Assembly: GCA_903884425.1 (NCBI GenBank)
Contig: CAISEP010000020.1
Location: 124,001-188,000 of the forward strand
Origin: an uncultured Caulobacterales bacterium
GTDB lineage: Bacteria; Pseudomonadota; Alphaproteobacteria; Caulobacterales; Caulobacteraceae
Direction of reading: 5' to 3'
Length of the DNA: 64,000 bases
Numbering within the stretch: the stretch's first letter is position 1; each line of letters begins with the position of its first letter. Positions 28,701 through 35,931 of this stretch are shown one piece after another. The translations under genes and the position numbers were made by a program. The notes under the pieces were generated by a model. The model had not been told where the DNA came from and did no database searches. It saw only the letters and a list, made by a program, of their open reading frames with translations.

Positions 28701-28862
28701 CGGGGTGTCGGCGGCGTGGGCGGCCATCGGCGCGACCATGCTGGCGAAGGCCAGGGCCGGCGCCACCAGCGCCGTCGTGCGGGACAGCGCAGAGGCCAGA
28801 CGCCGCGCGCTGGAGTTTTGGGGACCGTTGTTGAACGCCATGGTGTCGATGCTCTCCATCAT
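25701..28862 (-). CDS. TonB-dependent outer-membrane receptor
   Basis: 1053 residues. A long signal sequence ends at AHA-ADTPAG; the plug domain begins VVVTGSRIPQPNLTSDSPL and includes NLLNELPQVVGG and LVLVDGRRLPPGDSATP; the rest is a 22-strand barrel with TonB-box-type region before the plug and a C-terminal GVNNVFDTNPP...ITANY end with terminal aromatic residue. Extracellular-loop regions carry several Cys pairs (for example CNNPFLSSQQATALC). The type (SRIxRxxxxxxxPV-like start) is the large Caulobacter/sphingomonad family that imports carbohydrates, peptides or other nutrients; the ligand is not visible. ATG at 28862 or 28841 are both possible. Confidence 0.95.
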   Translation of the reverse strand: MMESIDTMAFNNGPQNSSARRLASALSRTTALVAPALAFASMVAPMAAHAADTPAGEVQAVVVTGSRIPQPNLTSDSPLVTVGQQDVKLGGVTTVENLLNELPQVVGGQNLGQSINSTGTATVDLRGLGAQRTLVLVDGRRLPPGDSATPVADLNNIPSALVDRVDLVTGGASAVYGADAVAGVVNFIMKHNFQGVQVDLQTGANEHDRSSPADDALLTAKGIAVPGSKFDGQQYTASITMGVNAPDDKGNITAFGSYFNSQPVVQSQRDYSACGIQSFSSATASVYDKHGCAGSSNSAYGKFLPATNPGQTNPLLGIFNSAGKVTAFTTDPTLGGSLTYHDNTNGSNTWLLQAKTTGAALPAGYPYGTVPSYNFNNQSYLQREDTRYNIGYFAHYEINKHIDVYSDLMFMDDRTQAQYAPSGFFGGSGPVPHVPTFQINCNNPFLSSQQATALCGTAAGTNAIGLAQIGYRFTSADRNGDFRHDTFKVDLGARGEIDDVWSYDVYGQIGKSSYTQYATGYASLTRMQNALLVGGTAANPVCLSGGSCVPLNIFTAQSSSISNAAFNYILTPGIQQGTTEEDVVSAAFTGDISKYGVKSPWAADGVRVALGTEYRRENLVYSPDAESTSGDLSGGNATPATAGSFNVTEVFGEAQIPLISDKPFIKSLTFSPGYRFSDYTSVGNTETYKLDLSYEVNSDVRFRYTYNRAVRAPNIVELYAPQSLGLYGGQDPCSGAPKASAAACALTGVTASQYGSIQPCPAAQCSTLAGGNPKLSPETADTYTFGVVFTPSYIPRFSLSVDYYNIRISDLISAGYGGANATVSGCIAGNSFLCSQIHRDPSTGELYGAGYVNVVNVNTGFEQTKGLDISASYSVPMNNWGRLDIRSTGTYTSHFVVEPNGANPAIGLIGSGTYDCAGLFGAVCGVPTPHWRSTTRFTWVTPWKLSTSLNWRFIGQTKVDVNEGNALVNSGYGVLDTIDSKTKAMNYFDLSFQWKVKDGYTLRGGVNNVFDTNPPHGDSTNLGVYNANSNGNTYPGLYDTLGRNLFIGITANY

Positions 28863-29168
28863 TGTGACTAACCGGAAGACGCAGAAAACGACTTTCGGCC
28901 ATATTTGAACCCATAAGGGCGTCATCGTCGCCGCAGGGTCAACGCTCCATGAACGGTTTGTAACAAACCAGCCTCGAGGTGTGACCCCCGCGCCACAATC
29001 CGGCGACGGTTGGATGACATTGGGGCAGATAGGTCGTCAGATAGGCTATAAATTGCCCACGCCGGTCGCCTGAATGGGGAATGGCGTCCCCGCCGGAACC
29101 CGAAATGAGGCGCAGGTCCGGCGGGATTTCGGCCGACACCGGCAACGAGTCGCCGGTTTCCGAGGCGG
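28863..29168. other. 306-nt gap: promoter region of the TonB-dependent receptor
   Basis: No gene is supported here. The minus-strand receptor promoter must lie in it, probably near 28890-29060, where AT content rises (TATAAAT at about 29048). It includes the palindrome at 28955-28969, listed separately. Reading frames that cross it are frame shadows of the acylase gene. Confidence 0.6.
28955..28969. promoter_or_regulatory. Perfect 15-nt palindrome, possible operator of the receptor gene
   Basis: GGTTTGT-A-ACAAACC is a 7-bp perfect inverted repeat around one base, about 93 nt upstream of the receptor start. The AT-containing palindrome stands out in this GC-rich sequence and resembles operators of LacI, GntR or TetR regulators. 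No regulator gene is adjacent. Confidence 0.45.
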
Positions 29169-31322
29169 CTAGGGCCGGTAGTCCCGGGTCACGTGCCCGG
29201 CCAGCTGCGCCTCGGTGAACAGGACGGGCTTGGTCTTCATGGCCACGAACAGGGGCGTCTGGTCCGCATAGTGGGGCGAGGCGGCATCCAGGGTCGCCGA
29301 CCCGAACTGGTGGACGCTGTCCGACCTCAGCACGCCGTTGCGGTCCCAGGTGACGAACATGATGAAGGTGTCCCCTGCCACCGCGGTCAGGGTCCCGTCC
29401 TTCTGCGGCTTGCCCCAGACGGAGCGATAGGTGTCCGCGCCCCCGTCGATCGGCAGGTCCACCTTGCCCCGCCGGATGTGGTTCAGCTGGCCCCATTCCG
29501 GGTCGATCCGGCCGAAATGGCTCTTCAGCGACTCGATGGCCGTCTTCAGCCGGGCCTTCAGGGCCGCGGGGCCCTCCGCCGGTCCGGACGAATCGGTGTC
29601 CGCCGCCAGAATCGGCAGGGTCACCAGGCTGACGAGCGCCGCGGCCCGGTTGTGCACGTCCATCCGTCGGTCCCAGCCCCGCAGCAGGGCCTGGGCCGCG
29701 ATCAGGTCCGGCCCCCCCCCCGGGTCGAGGGCGAGGAGGGTGCGGACGATGCCCATCTCCTTGGACTCTTCGGAATAGGTGAGGTCGAACTTGTAGCGGC
29801 GGAAGCTCTCGTCGGTGATGTGGCTGTCCCCGCCGAAGTTCTCGAAGGCCCGCCAGGCCCGGTTGGTCATGTTGGTCTGGATGCCGAGGGTCGCCGGATA
29901 GTCGGCGGGCTTCATGCCGTCATCGGCGCAGGCAGTGGCCTTGAACGGGGTGTTGTTGGAGTTGAACACCAGGCCGCAGCGGGGGTCCCAGACCTGGGGA
30001 ATCCGGTCGAAGGGCAGATAGGCGGTCCAGATCAGCTCGGACCGGTCGCCGGGCAGCTCCCCGCTCCAGTCCAGGCCCGGCTTCCGGTCGGGAAACTGGC
30101 CGTTGTAGACATAGCCCACATGCCCCTTCTCGTCGGCATAGAGGTCGTTGATGCTGGGCAGCAACTGCAAGGCGAGCGCGGCGCGCCATTCCTCCAGCGA
30201 GCGGGCCTTGTCCATCCGGTAGTACTGCAGGGCCTGGCGGCCCTCGTCATGCCCGGCATAGCGCACCGCGAAGACACCGTGGTCGGTTTCCAGCACCGGG
30301 CCGTGCACGCTCCACTTCAGGGGCTTGGTCACCGTCCAGTAGAAGGGGCCCCAGAGGTGGACGCGGATCTTCGCCGTCCCGGTCTCGAAGGTCTTCCAGG
30401 CCCCGTCCAGGCGGTACTGGGTGGGGTCGGCGGGGTTGGTCACCAGGCGGTAGACATCGGCCAGGCGGGGGCTGTTCACGGTGCTGGCCCAGCCCAGATG
30501 GGCATTGTGCCCGTGCAGCATGAAGGGGGAGCCGGGGAAGAAGCCGCCGGCCACGTGCCAGCCCTCCCCGCTTTCCAGCACCGCCTCGTACCAGGCCACG
30601 GGGCCGGTATAGGGCTGGTGGGAATTGACCAGCAGCCGCGTCGCCCCGTCGGCGGAGCGGGACGGCGCCACCGCCAGGCCGTTGGAACCCAGGGGCACGC
30701 CGCCGGGATTGAGGGCCGTCTTCACCGGCTTCGCCGCGCCCTTGGAGGGGGCCAGAAGGTGGGTGAAGGTCTTGTCCAGGCCGTAGAAGAACGGGGTCTT
30801 GAAGGCAAAGCCCGCGGCCACGTCCCGGCCGGTGGCCGGCAGGAGGCCCGGCGTCACATGCTCCGGATGCCGGGCCCCGTAATAGTTCACCCCGTCGGCA
30901 TAGGCCTCCAGCACGGCGCGGACATCGGCGGGCATGCGGTCATAGTCCCGCTCCACCGCCGGCCAGATCCGCATCAGGCGGACCAGATAGTCCGTCACCG
31001 CCCCCGACGCCCCGTCCCGGGCGGCCAGGGTGCCCCTCGTAGCCAGGATGGTGGTGGCGATGGTGTCGAAATCGTCTTCCGAATGGGCGAAGGCCAGGCC
31101 GAAGGCCACGTCCGCGTCCCGATGGCCGGTGACATGGGGCACGCCCCACTCGTCCCTTCGGATGCGCACGTCGAAGGCCCGGCCCCGGGCGAGGGCGGCG
31201 TCCGCGTCGAACCGCGGGGGCTGGTTGGGCAGATCGAGGGCCAGCACCCCCAGGGCCGCCGCCAGGATCAGTCCCCCGAGGCAGATCAGGCCCCGCCGCA
31301 GCCACTTGCCCCACATCGTCAT
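29169..31322 (-). CDS. Penicillin acylase-family (Ntn-hydrolase) amidase
   Basis: 717 residues. An N-terminal hydrophobic segment (about 11-30) exports or anchors the protein in the periplasm. The alpha-chain motif RRDEWGVPHVTG (about 56-66) and the self-cleavage site GSNGLAVAPS with predicted nucleophile Ser213 are present, followed by NSHQPYTGPVAWYE. The family includes penicillin, aculeacin and acyl-homoserine lactone acylases and processes itself into two chains. Residue after GSN is Gly rather than the commoner Ala or Asn. The true substrate is unknown; the position next to the receptor suggests peptide or amide use. Confidence 0.9.
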   Translation of the reverse strand: MTMWGKWLRRGLICLGGLILAAALGVLALDLPNQPPRFDADAALARGRAFDVRIRRDEWGVPHVTGHRDADVAFGLAFAHSEDDFDTIATTILATRGTLAARDGASGAVTDYLVRLMRIWPAVERDYDRMPADVRAVLEAYADGVNYYGARHPEHVTPGLLPATGRDVAAGFAFKTPFFYGLDKTFTHLLAPSKGAAKPVKTALNPGGVPLGSNGLAVAPSRSADGATRLLVNSHQPYTGPVAWYEAVLESGEGWHVAGGFFPGSPFMLHGHNAHLGWASTVNSPRLADVYRLVTNPADPTQYRLDGAWKTFETGTAKIRVHLWGPFYWTVTKPLKWSVHGPVLETDHGVFAVRYAGHDEGRQALQYYRMDKARSLEEWRAALALQLLPSINDLYADEKGHVGYVYNGQFPDRKPGLDWSGELPGDRSELIWTAYLPFDRIPQVWDPRCGLVFNSNNTPFKATACADDGMKPADYPATLGIQTNMTNRAWRAFENFGGDSHITDESFRRYKFDLTYSEESKEMGIVRTLLALDPGGGPDLIAAQALLRGWDRRMDVHNRAAALVSLVTLPILAADTDSSGPAEGPAALKARLKTAIESLKSHFGRIDPEWGQLNHIRRGKVDLPIDGGADTYRSVWGKPQKDGTLTAVAGDTFIMFVTWDRNGVLRSDSVHQFGSATLDAASPHYADQTPLFVAMKTKPVLFTEAQLAGHVTRDYRP

Positions 31323-31410
31323 CTTGGTCCCGTCCCCGTCGTCGTTTCTGCCTGGCCGCCAGCTTAGGGCCGCGTCGGCGTCAGGAAAGAGCGAAACGGT
31401 GCCGGAAACC

Positions 31411-31440
31411 AAAAAGGCCCGCCTGAGACAGGCGGGCCTT
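31411..31440 (-). terminator. Intrinsic terminator of the small lipoprotein gene
   Basis: A perfect 12-bp stem AAGGCCCGCCTG / CAGGCGGGCCTT with loop AGA. On the minus strand it is followed by TTTTTGG, the classic intrinsic terminator form, 34 nt after the lipoprotein stop. Confidence 0.9.
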
Positions 31441-31473
31441 CCGGTATCGATAGCTGCGCGAGCAGCCGCGAAA

Positions 31474-31665
31474 TTACTTCGCGGTGTTGTTCGCCGGAGC
31501 CATGGTGTTGTCGGCGGCCGGGGCCATCGCGTTGTCGGCGGCCGGAGCCATCGCGTTGTCGGTCGCGGTGTTGTTGGTGTCGGCCTTCTTGCCGCAGGCG
31601 GCGACGCTCAGGGCGGCGATGGCGGCGGTGGCGACGAGGATCTTGCGGAGGGTGGTGGAGGTCAT
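31474..31665 (-). CDS. Small lipoprotein with three 8-residue repeats
   Basis: 63 residues. The leader ends in a lipobox VAAC (Cys24), followed by GKKADTNNTAT and three tandem octads DNAMAPAA, DNAMAPAA, DNTMAPAN (residues 36-59). At the DNA level these are 24-nt repeats. AAGGGACC lies upstream of the ATG and a strong terminator follows, so it is a monocistronic, probably well-expressed gene. Similar short Ala/Pro/Asn-rich lipoproteins occur in related bacteria; no function is known. Confidence 0.85.
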   Translation of the reverse strand: MTSTTLRKILVATAAIAALSVAACGKKADTNNTATDNAMAPAADNAMAPAADNTMAPANNTAK

Positions 31666-31972
31666 GTGTGAGGTCCCTTTGGATTTTTGCGCTCAACATA
31701 TCGCGCGCTATCGCTTCATACACGGAACCGTGAAGCTCCGCCATAGGCTTCGAGGCCCTGTTTTCCCCCGATTGGGATGCGACAGTTTGACGCACCTCTT
31801 AAGCCTGTCACGGCCCGCAAGGCTTTCCGGGCCCTGCGCTAACACCTCGTTTACGCTGTCAGTTAACGCAACTGTCAGCCTGACGCCCTAGCCTGCCAAG
31901 TTCCACGTTCGACCCGGATCGGGAGCTCCCCCGCCCCCGCGCATCCGGTCGAAAGGCAGCAATGGCTTGAGT
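31666..31972. other. 307-nt divergent promoter region, lipoprotein / hybrid kinase
   Basis: No gene is supported. The right half holds a direct repeat CTGTCAG (31856-31862 and 31872-31878) separated by TTAACGCAA, and a short GGCCCG...CGGGCC hairpin near 31811-31832. These could be binding sites for either divergent promoter; the regulator is unknown. Confidence 0.5.
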
Positions 31973-33820
31973 ATGACAGAGATGCCGCACGCCGACGACC
32001 GGTCGCCGCCCGAGGACATCGGGCCCGCCCCCGTGAGCGCGCGCCCGCAGTCGGTCCACTGGCCCGTCGTCGCCATCTTCTGCGTCGGCCTCAGCGGGAT
32101 CGTGGCCGCCGCCTCCCTGGCGGTGGGCGAGCTCCTGCTGCGGCTAGGGCTGGCCCGCGCCCGGGACATCCTGTCCCTGGATACCGTGACCTTCGGCCTG
32201 ATGCTGCTGGCCATCGGCGCGACCCTCATGGCCGGCCGGTGGATGGCCAGCCGGATCCGGTCCCAGCTCGACGCCCTGGAAGCCACCCTGCGCCGCATGC
32301 TGTCGTCCAGCGCCAGCCCGGCCTCCGCCCTGGACGCGCTGGAACAGCCCCAGGGCGACCAGATCCGCGGACTGGCCGATGCGGTGGGGGCGCTGGCCCG
32401 GCACTGGGCCGAGCAGGCCGCCCGGGCCGATGGCCAGATCGCGCTGCTGGAAACCGCCCGGGAGGCGGCGGAGGCGGCCGACCGCCAGAAATCCGAATTC
32501 CTCGCCACCATCAGCCACGAGATCCGCACGCCCCTGAACGGGGTCCTGGCCATGGCCGAGGTGATGGCCGCCGACGACCTTGGCGCGGCCCAGCGGGAGC
32601 GGCTGGCCGTGGTCCTGTCCTCCGGCGAGGCGGTGATCCAGCTTCTCAACGACGTTCTGGACATGGCCCGCATCGAGGCCGGGCAGCTGCCCCTCGAGAC
32701 CGTCGCCTTCGATCCCGGCCGGATCGCCGAGGAGGCGGTCGCCGCCTTCCGGCCCCAGGCGGCGTCCCGCGGACTGCTGCTGCAGCTCATCGTCACCGAT
32801 TCCGCCCGTGCGCCCCGCCTGGGCGATCCCGCCCGCCTGCGCCAGGTGCTGAACAACCTGATCGGCAACAGCCTGAAATTCACCACCGCGGGCCGGGTGA
32901 AGGTGGAGATGCGCATCGTCGAGGATGCCCTGCGCCTGTCCGTGACGGATACCGGCGTCGGTCTCGAGGCCGACCAGCTGGAGCGGGTGTTCGAGAAATA
33001 CGCGTCCGGGGATTCCCGCGGGCGGCACGGGGCGGGCGGGGGTGCCGGCCTGGGCCTGGCCATCTCAAAGGACCTGTGCGAGCTGATGGGTGGCCGCATC
33101 TGGGCCGAGCCGGACCGGCCCAAGGGCGCGGCCTTCCATGTGCGCCTGCCCCTGCCGCCGGCCCCTGCCGACACGCTGCAGGCGACCCCTTCCCCGGCTC
33201 CGGCCGCCGCCCAGCCCCTGCCGCGGCAGGACCTGCCGCAGACCCTGCCTCAGCCCTCCCGCCCGCAGGCACCGGACCTGGCCGATCTGGCCGCCGCCCT
33301 GCAGGAGCCGGGCGCGACGCAGGACATCCCGCCCCTTCCCGCCGGGACCGAACCCGCCGCGACGGACCCGGAGCCCGTTCCGGACCGCCCCCTGCGGGTG
33401 CTGGCGGCGGAGGACAACACCACCAACCGCCTGGTGCTGGAGGCCATGGTCGGCATCCTGGGCTTCGACATGGACATTGTCGGGGATGGCCAGGCGGCGG
33501 TGGAGGCCTGGCGGATGGGAGACTACGACGTGATCCTGATGGACATCCAGATGCCGGTCATGGATGGCATCGAAGCCACCCGCCGCATCCGGGCGGAGGA
33601 AGGGCGCACCGGTCGCCCGCGGACGGCCATCGTCGCCGTCTCGGCCAATGCCATGAACCACCAGGTGGAGGAGTATCTGGCAGCGGGCATGGACCGCCAC
33701 GTGGCCAAGCCCATCGAACTGGCCCGGTTGCACGGGGCCATCGTCGAAGCCCTCACAGAGCCCGCAAGGGTTGCATTCGGGGGCGAAAATGCAACCAAAA
33801 CCCAGAATGGGCAGCCTTGA
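31973..33820 (+). CDS. Hybrid sensor histidine kinase/response regulator
   Basis: 615 residues. Two membrane segments (about 30-58 and 70-90) with almost no periplasmic loop, a short helical linker, then HisKA with SEFLATISHEIRTPLNG (phospho-His182), HATPase with N-box LRQVLNNLIGNSLKFT, G1 SVTDTGVGLE and G2 GGAGLGLAIS, a Pro-rich linker (about 385-460) and a receiver domain with phospho-Asp524 in LMDIQMP and Lys in VAKPIEL. The signal is probably sensed in the membrane or cytoplasm. ATG at 31973 was used; a TTG at 31967 is better spaced from GAAAGG and is possible. Confidence 0.92.
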   Translation: MTEMPHADDRSPPEDIGPAPVSARPQSVHWPVVAIFCVGLSGIVAAASLAVGELLLRLGLARARDILSLDTVTFGLMLLAIGATLMAGRWMASRIRSQLDALEATLRRMLSSSASPASALDALEQPQGDQIRGLADAVGALARHWAEQAARADGQIALLETAREAAEAADRQKSEFLATISHEIRTPLNGVLAMAEVMAADDLGAAQRERLAVVLSSGEAVIQLLNDVLDMARIEAGQLPLETVAFDPGRIAEEAVAAFRPQAASRGLLLQLIVTDSARAPRLGDPARLRQVLNNLIGNSLKFTTAGRVKVEMRIVEDALRLSVTDTGVGLEADQLERVFEKYASGDSRGRHGAGGGAGLGLAISKDLCELMGGRIWAEPDRPKGAAFHVRLPLPPAPADTLQATPSPAPAAAQPLPRQDLPQTLPQPSRPQAPDLADLAAALQEPGATQDIPPLPAGTEPAATDPEPVPDRPLRVLAAEDNTTNRLVLEAMVGILGFDMDIVGDGQAAVEAWRMGDYDVILMDIQMPVMDGIEATRRIRAEEGRTGRPRTAIVAVSANAMNHQVEEYLAAGMDRHVAKPIELARLHGAIVEALTEPARVAFGGENATKTQNGQP

Positions 33821-33893
33821 CGCGACATTCCGCCCGCTCGAAGCGGGAAATTACATATTTCAGATTGTATTTTGCGAGTCATTGAGCATTCTG

Positions 33894-33909
33894 ACGTTGA
33901 TTGAAACGT
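33894..33909. promoter_or_regulatory. Short inverted repeat upstream of the LysR-type gene
   Basis: ACGTT and AACGT arms separated by 6 nt end 16 nt before the LysR start, in an AT-rich stretch (33845-33915) that contrasts with the surrounding DNA. It could be an autoregulatory LysR-type site or simply part of the promoter. Confidence 0.3.
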
Positions 33910-33925
33910 TAGAGAGGCTTCCGCC

Positions 33926-34834
33926 ATGGCTCAGCGCCCGCCCCCGTTCTCCGCTCTCCGAACCCTCGAAGCCGCCGCCCGGCTGCGCAGCTACACCGCC
34001 GCTGCGGCAGAGCTGATGGTCACCCACAGCGCCGTCAGCCAGGCCATCCGCCGGCTGGAGGAGGACCTGGGGGCCAAGCTCTTCTATCGCCGGGGCTCGT
34101 TCATGGAGCCGGCCCCCTCCACCCTGGTGCTGGCCCGCGCCTATCACGAGGCGGCGCAGCACCTGTCCCGCTCCCTGATGGACATTGCCAGCCGCAACAC
34201 CCCGGACAAGCTGGTGGTGTCCCTGCCGCCGGGGCTCGCACGCCTGTGGCTGTCCCCGCGCCTGCCGCGCCTGTCCGCCGCCTTTCCCGGTGTCAGCTGC
34301 GACCTGCGCACCACCCGGGACCTGGCCAGCCTGGACGGGGACGGGGTGGACCTGGCCATCCGCTTCGGCCATGGCCCCTGGCCGCCCTGCCGGGCCGAAC
34401 CGCTGTTCGACATCACCCTGTTTCCAGTGGCCAGCCTGGCCATGGCCCGCCGCCATCCGGAGGTGACCCCGGCGCTGATCTCGACCCTGCCCCTGATCGA
34501 CCAGCCGGATCATCCCTGGGACACCTGGTTCGCCCCCTCCGGCGTGACGCCGCCTTCCGTGGCGGGCCGGGACACCTTCGACGACGAGCAGATGGCACTG
34601 GACATGGCCGCCGCCGGCATGGGCGTGGCCCTCACCTATGCCCAGGCGGCGGAGCCCTATCTGGCCGACGGGCGGCTGGTGCGCTTCGGGGACGTGTCCG
34701 TCCCGACGGAGCGGCGGGCCTGGCTGGTGTGGCGGGAGGACAATCCCAAGCTGCGGCTGATCCGCAACTTCTCCTGGTGGCTGCGGGGCGAACTCGGCTC
34801 GTCCGGTGGCCAGCACACGGGGACGGCGGCATGA
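33926..34834 (+). CDS. LysR-family transcriptional regulator (GcvA-like)
   Basis: 302 residues. The N-terminal winged helix-turn-helix reads FSALRTLEAAARLRSYTAAAAELMVTHSAVSQAIRRLEEDLGAKLFYRRG; in short blocks, AAAELMVTHSAVSQAIRRLE is the recognition region. The effector domain follows (residues 90-295) with the DLAIRFG segment common in GcvA-type regulators. AGAGAGG lies 6-12 nt upstream of the ATG. The stop overlaps the next gene (ATGA). The regulated genes cannot be named from the window; the neighbours are a small unknown gene and a convergent GST. Confidence 0.9.
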   Translation: MAQRPPPFSALRTLEAAARLRSYTAAAAELMVTHSAVSQAIRRLEEDLGAKLFYRRGSFMEPAPSTLVLARAYHEAAQHLSRSLMDIASRNTPDKLVVSLPPGLARLWLSPRLPRLSAAFPGVSCDLRTTRDLASLDGDGVDLAIRFGHGPWPPCRAEPLFDITLFPVASLAMARRHPEVTPALISTLPLIDQPDHPWDTWFAPSGVTPPSVAGRDTFDDEQMALDMAAAGMGVALTYAQAAEPYLADGRLVRFGDVSVPTERRAWLVWREDNPKLRLIRNFSWWLRGELGSSGGQHTGTAA

Positions 34835-35208
34835 CCCGGCTGCAGCTCACGGTCCGGCTGTTCGCCTTCACCGATCGCTCCGGCTTTGCCGTTCCGAGGC
34901 GCGGGGCCGTCAAGGTGTGGAGTGCGGCAGTGGATGGGCTGGTGATCCAGCACCTGACCCCGTCCCTGCTCGCCGCAGGCCCCCGTCCGGGGCTGGCGGA
35001 GATCCGGCTGGACCTGACGGCGGACGGACGGCCGGCCGCGGCCCGGATCGAGACCAGCTCCGGCGAGGCCGCCACCGACGGGGCCCTCACCTCGGGCCTG
35101 GTCTCGGGACTGCGGCTGCCCGCCCTGCCGCCGTCGGTGCGGGATGCCAGCTTCCTGCTGCTGGTGGAGTTCGCTCCCGCCCCCGTCTCGGCGGAAAGCC
35201 TGGCCTAG
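34831..35208 (+). CDS. Hypothetical protein coupled to the LysR regulator
   Basis: 125 residues, ATG overlapping the LysR stop by 4 nt. No signal peptide or membrane segment. The central segment LDLTADGRPAAARIETSSG resembles the TonB C-terminal domain pattern (VDxDGRVxxxxVxxSSG), but the family match is weak. Its TAG stop lies inside a CTAG shared with the stop of the convergent GST gene. The function is unknown. Confidence 0.7.
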   Translation: MTRLQLTVRLFAFTDRSGFAVPRRGAVKVWSAAVDGLVIQHLTPSLLAAGPRPGLAEIRLDLTADGRPAAARIETSSGEAATDGALTSGLVSGLRLPALPPSVRDASFLLLVEFAPAPVSAESLA

Positions 35209-35816
35209 GACCGGTCGAAGTCGCGGACCGGCAGGGTGGCCTCCACCCGCGCCACCCAGGCCTGCACGGCGGGATACTCGGCCAAGTCGAAACCGCCCTC
35301 GTGCGCCACCCGGGTATAGGCCACCAGGGCTAGGTCGGCCAGGCTCGCCCGGTCCCCGGCCAGCCAGCCCGCACAGCCCGGAGCCGACAGGGCCGCCTGC
35401 ATCCGGGCCAGCGCCGCCCGCCCGCGGACCATCAGGGCGGGGTCGATCTCGTCATCGGGCTTGTTCAGATAGGCCTTGTGGAACCGGCGCACGGCAATGG
35501 CGGGCTCGTGGGTGTACTGCTCCCAGAACATCCATTCGAACATCCGGGCGCGGTCGAAGGCATCCGCCGGGATCAGGTCGCTGCCCTCGGCCAGGTACAG
35601 CATGATGGCGTTGGACTGGGCGAGGGTGCGGCCGTCCTCCAGCACCACCAGGGGCACCTGTCCGGCCGGGTTGAGGCGCAGGAAGTCCGGCGTCCGGGTC
35701 TCGCCCTTCAGCACGTCCACATCCACCCAGCGCCACGGCATGCCGACGCGGTCCGCCACCCACTTCACCTTCAGGCAGTTGCCGGAAATCCGGTCGCCAT
35801 AGATCGTCAGGGTCAT
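35205..35816 (-). CDS. Glutathione S-transferase family protein
   Basis: 203 residues. Thioredoxin-like N-terminal domain MTLTIYGDRISGNCLKVKW with the cis-Pro/GSH-binding segment NPAGQVPLVVLEDGRTLAQSNAI, and an all-helical C-terminal domain with WLAGDRASLADLALVAYT. It probably conjugates or reduces substrates with glutathione in the cytoplasm; the specific class is not clear. It converges on the LysR-coupled small gene with a 4-nt overlap of stop codons. Confidence 0.9.
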   Translation of the reverse strand: MTLTIYGDRISGNCLKVKWVADRVGMPWRWVDVDVLKGETRTPDFLRLNPAGQVPLVVLEDGRTLAQSNAIMLYLAEGSDLIPADAFDRARMFEWMFWEQYTHEPAIAVRRFHKAYLNKPDDEIDPALMVRGRAALARMQAALSAPGCAGWLAGDRASLADLALVAYTRVAHEGGFDLAEYPAVQAWVARVEATLPVRDFDRS

Positions 35817-35931
35817 GCGCGCCTCCGGAGCGCCATCCTCCGGACAATGGTGCGCCGGTCAAGTCCATGCGTAAGGCCGCCGTGCCGCGACGCGCGCCGT
35901 GTCCTGGCCGGGCCGCCCCGTCCGGCGGAGG

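Noticed and set aside
28939..29496. 185-codon minus-strand frame across the receptor promoter gap
   Set aside because: Its first part is an out-of-frame reading of the acylase gene, and the rest is intergenic without features.
31500..31580. Regularly spaced 24-nt repeats that might suggest a CRISPR array
   Set aside because: The repeats are contiguous, coding and in frame inside a lipoprotein gene; there are no spacers.
33833..33848. CCCGCTCGAAGCGGG hairpin after the hybrid kinase as a terminator
   Set aside because: The stem is short and is followed by AAATTAC rather than a T-run, so the call is too weak.
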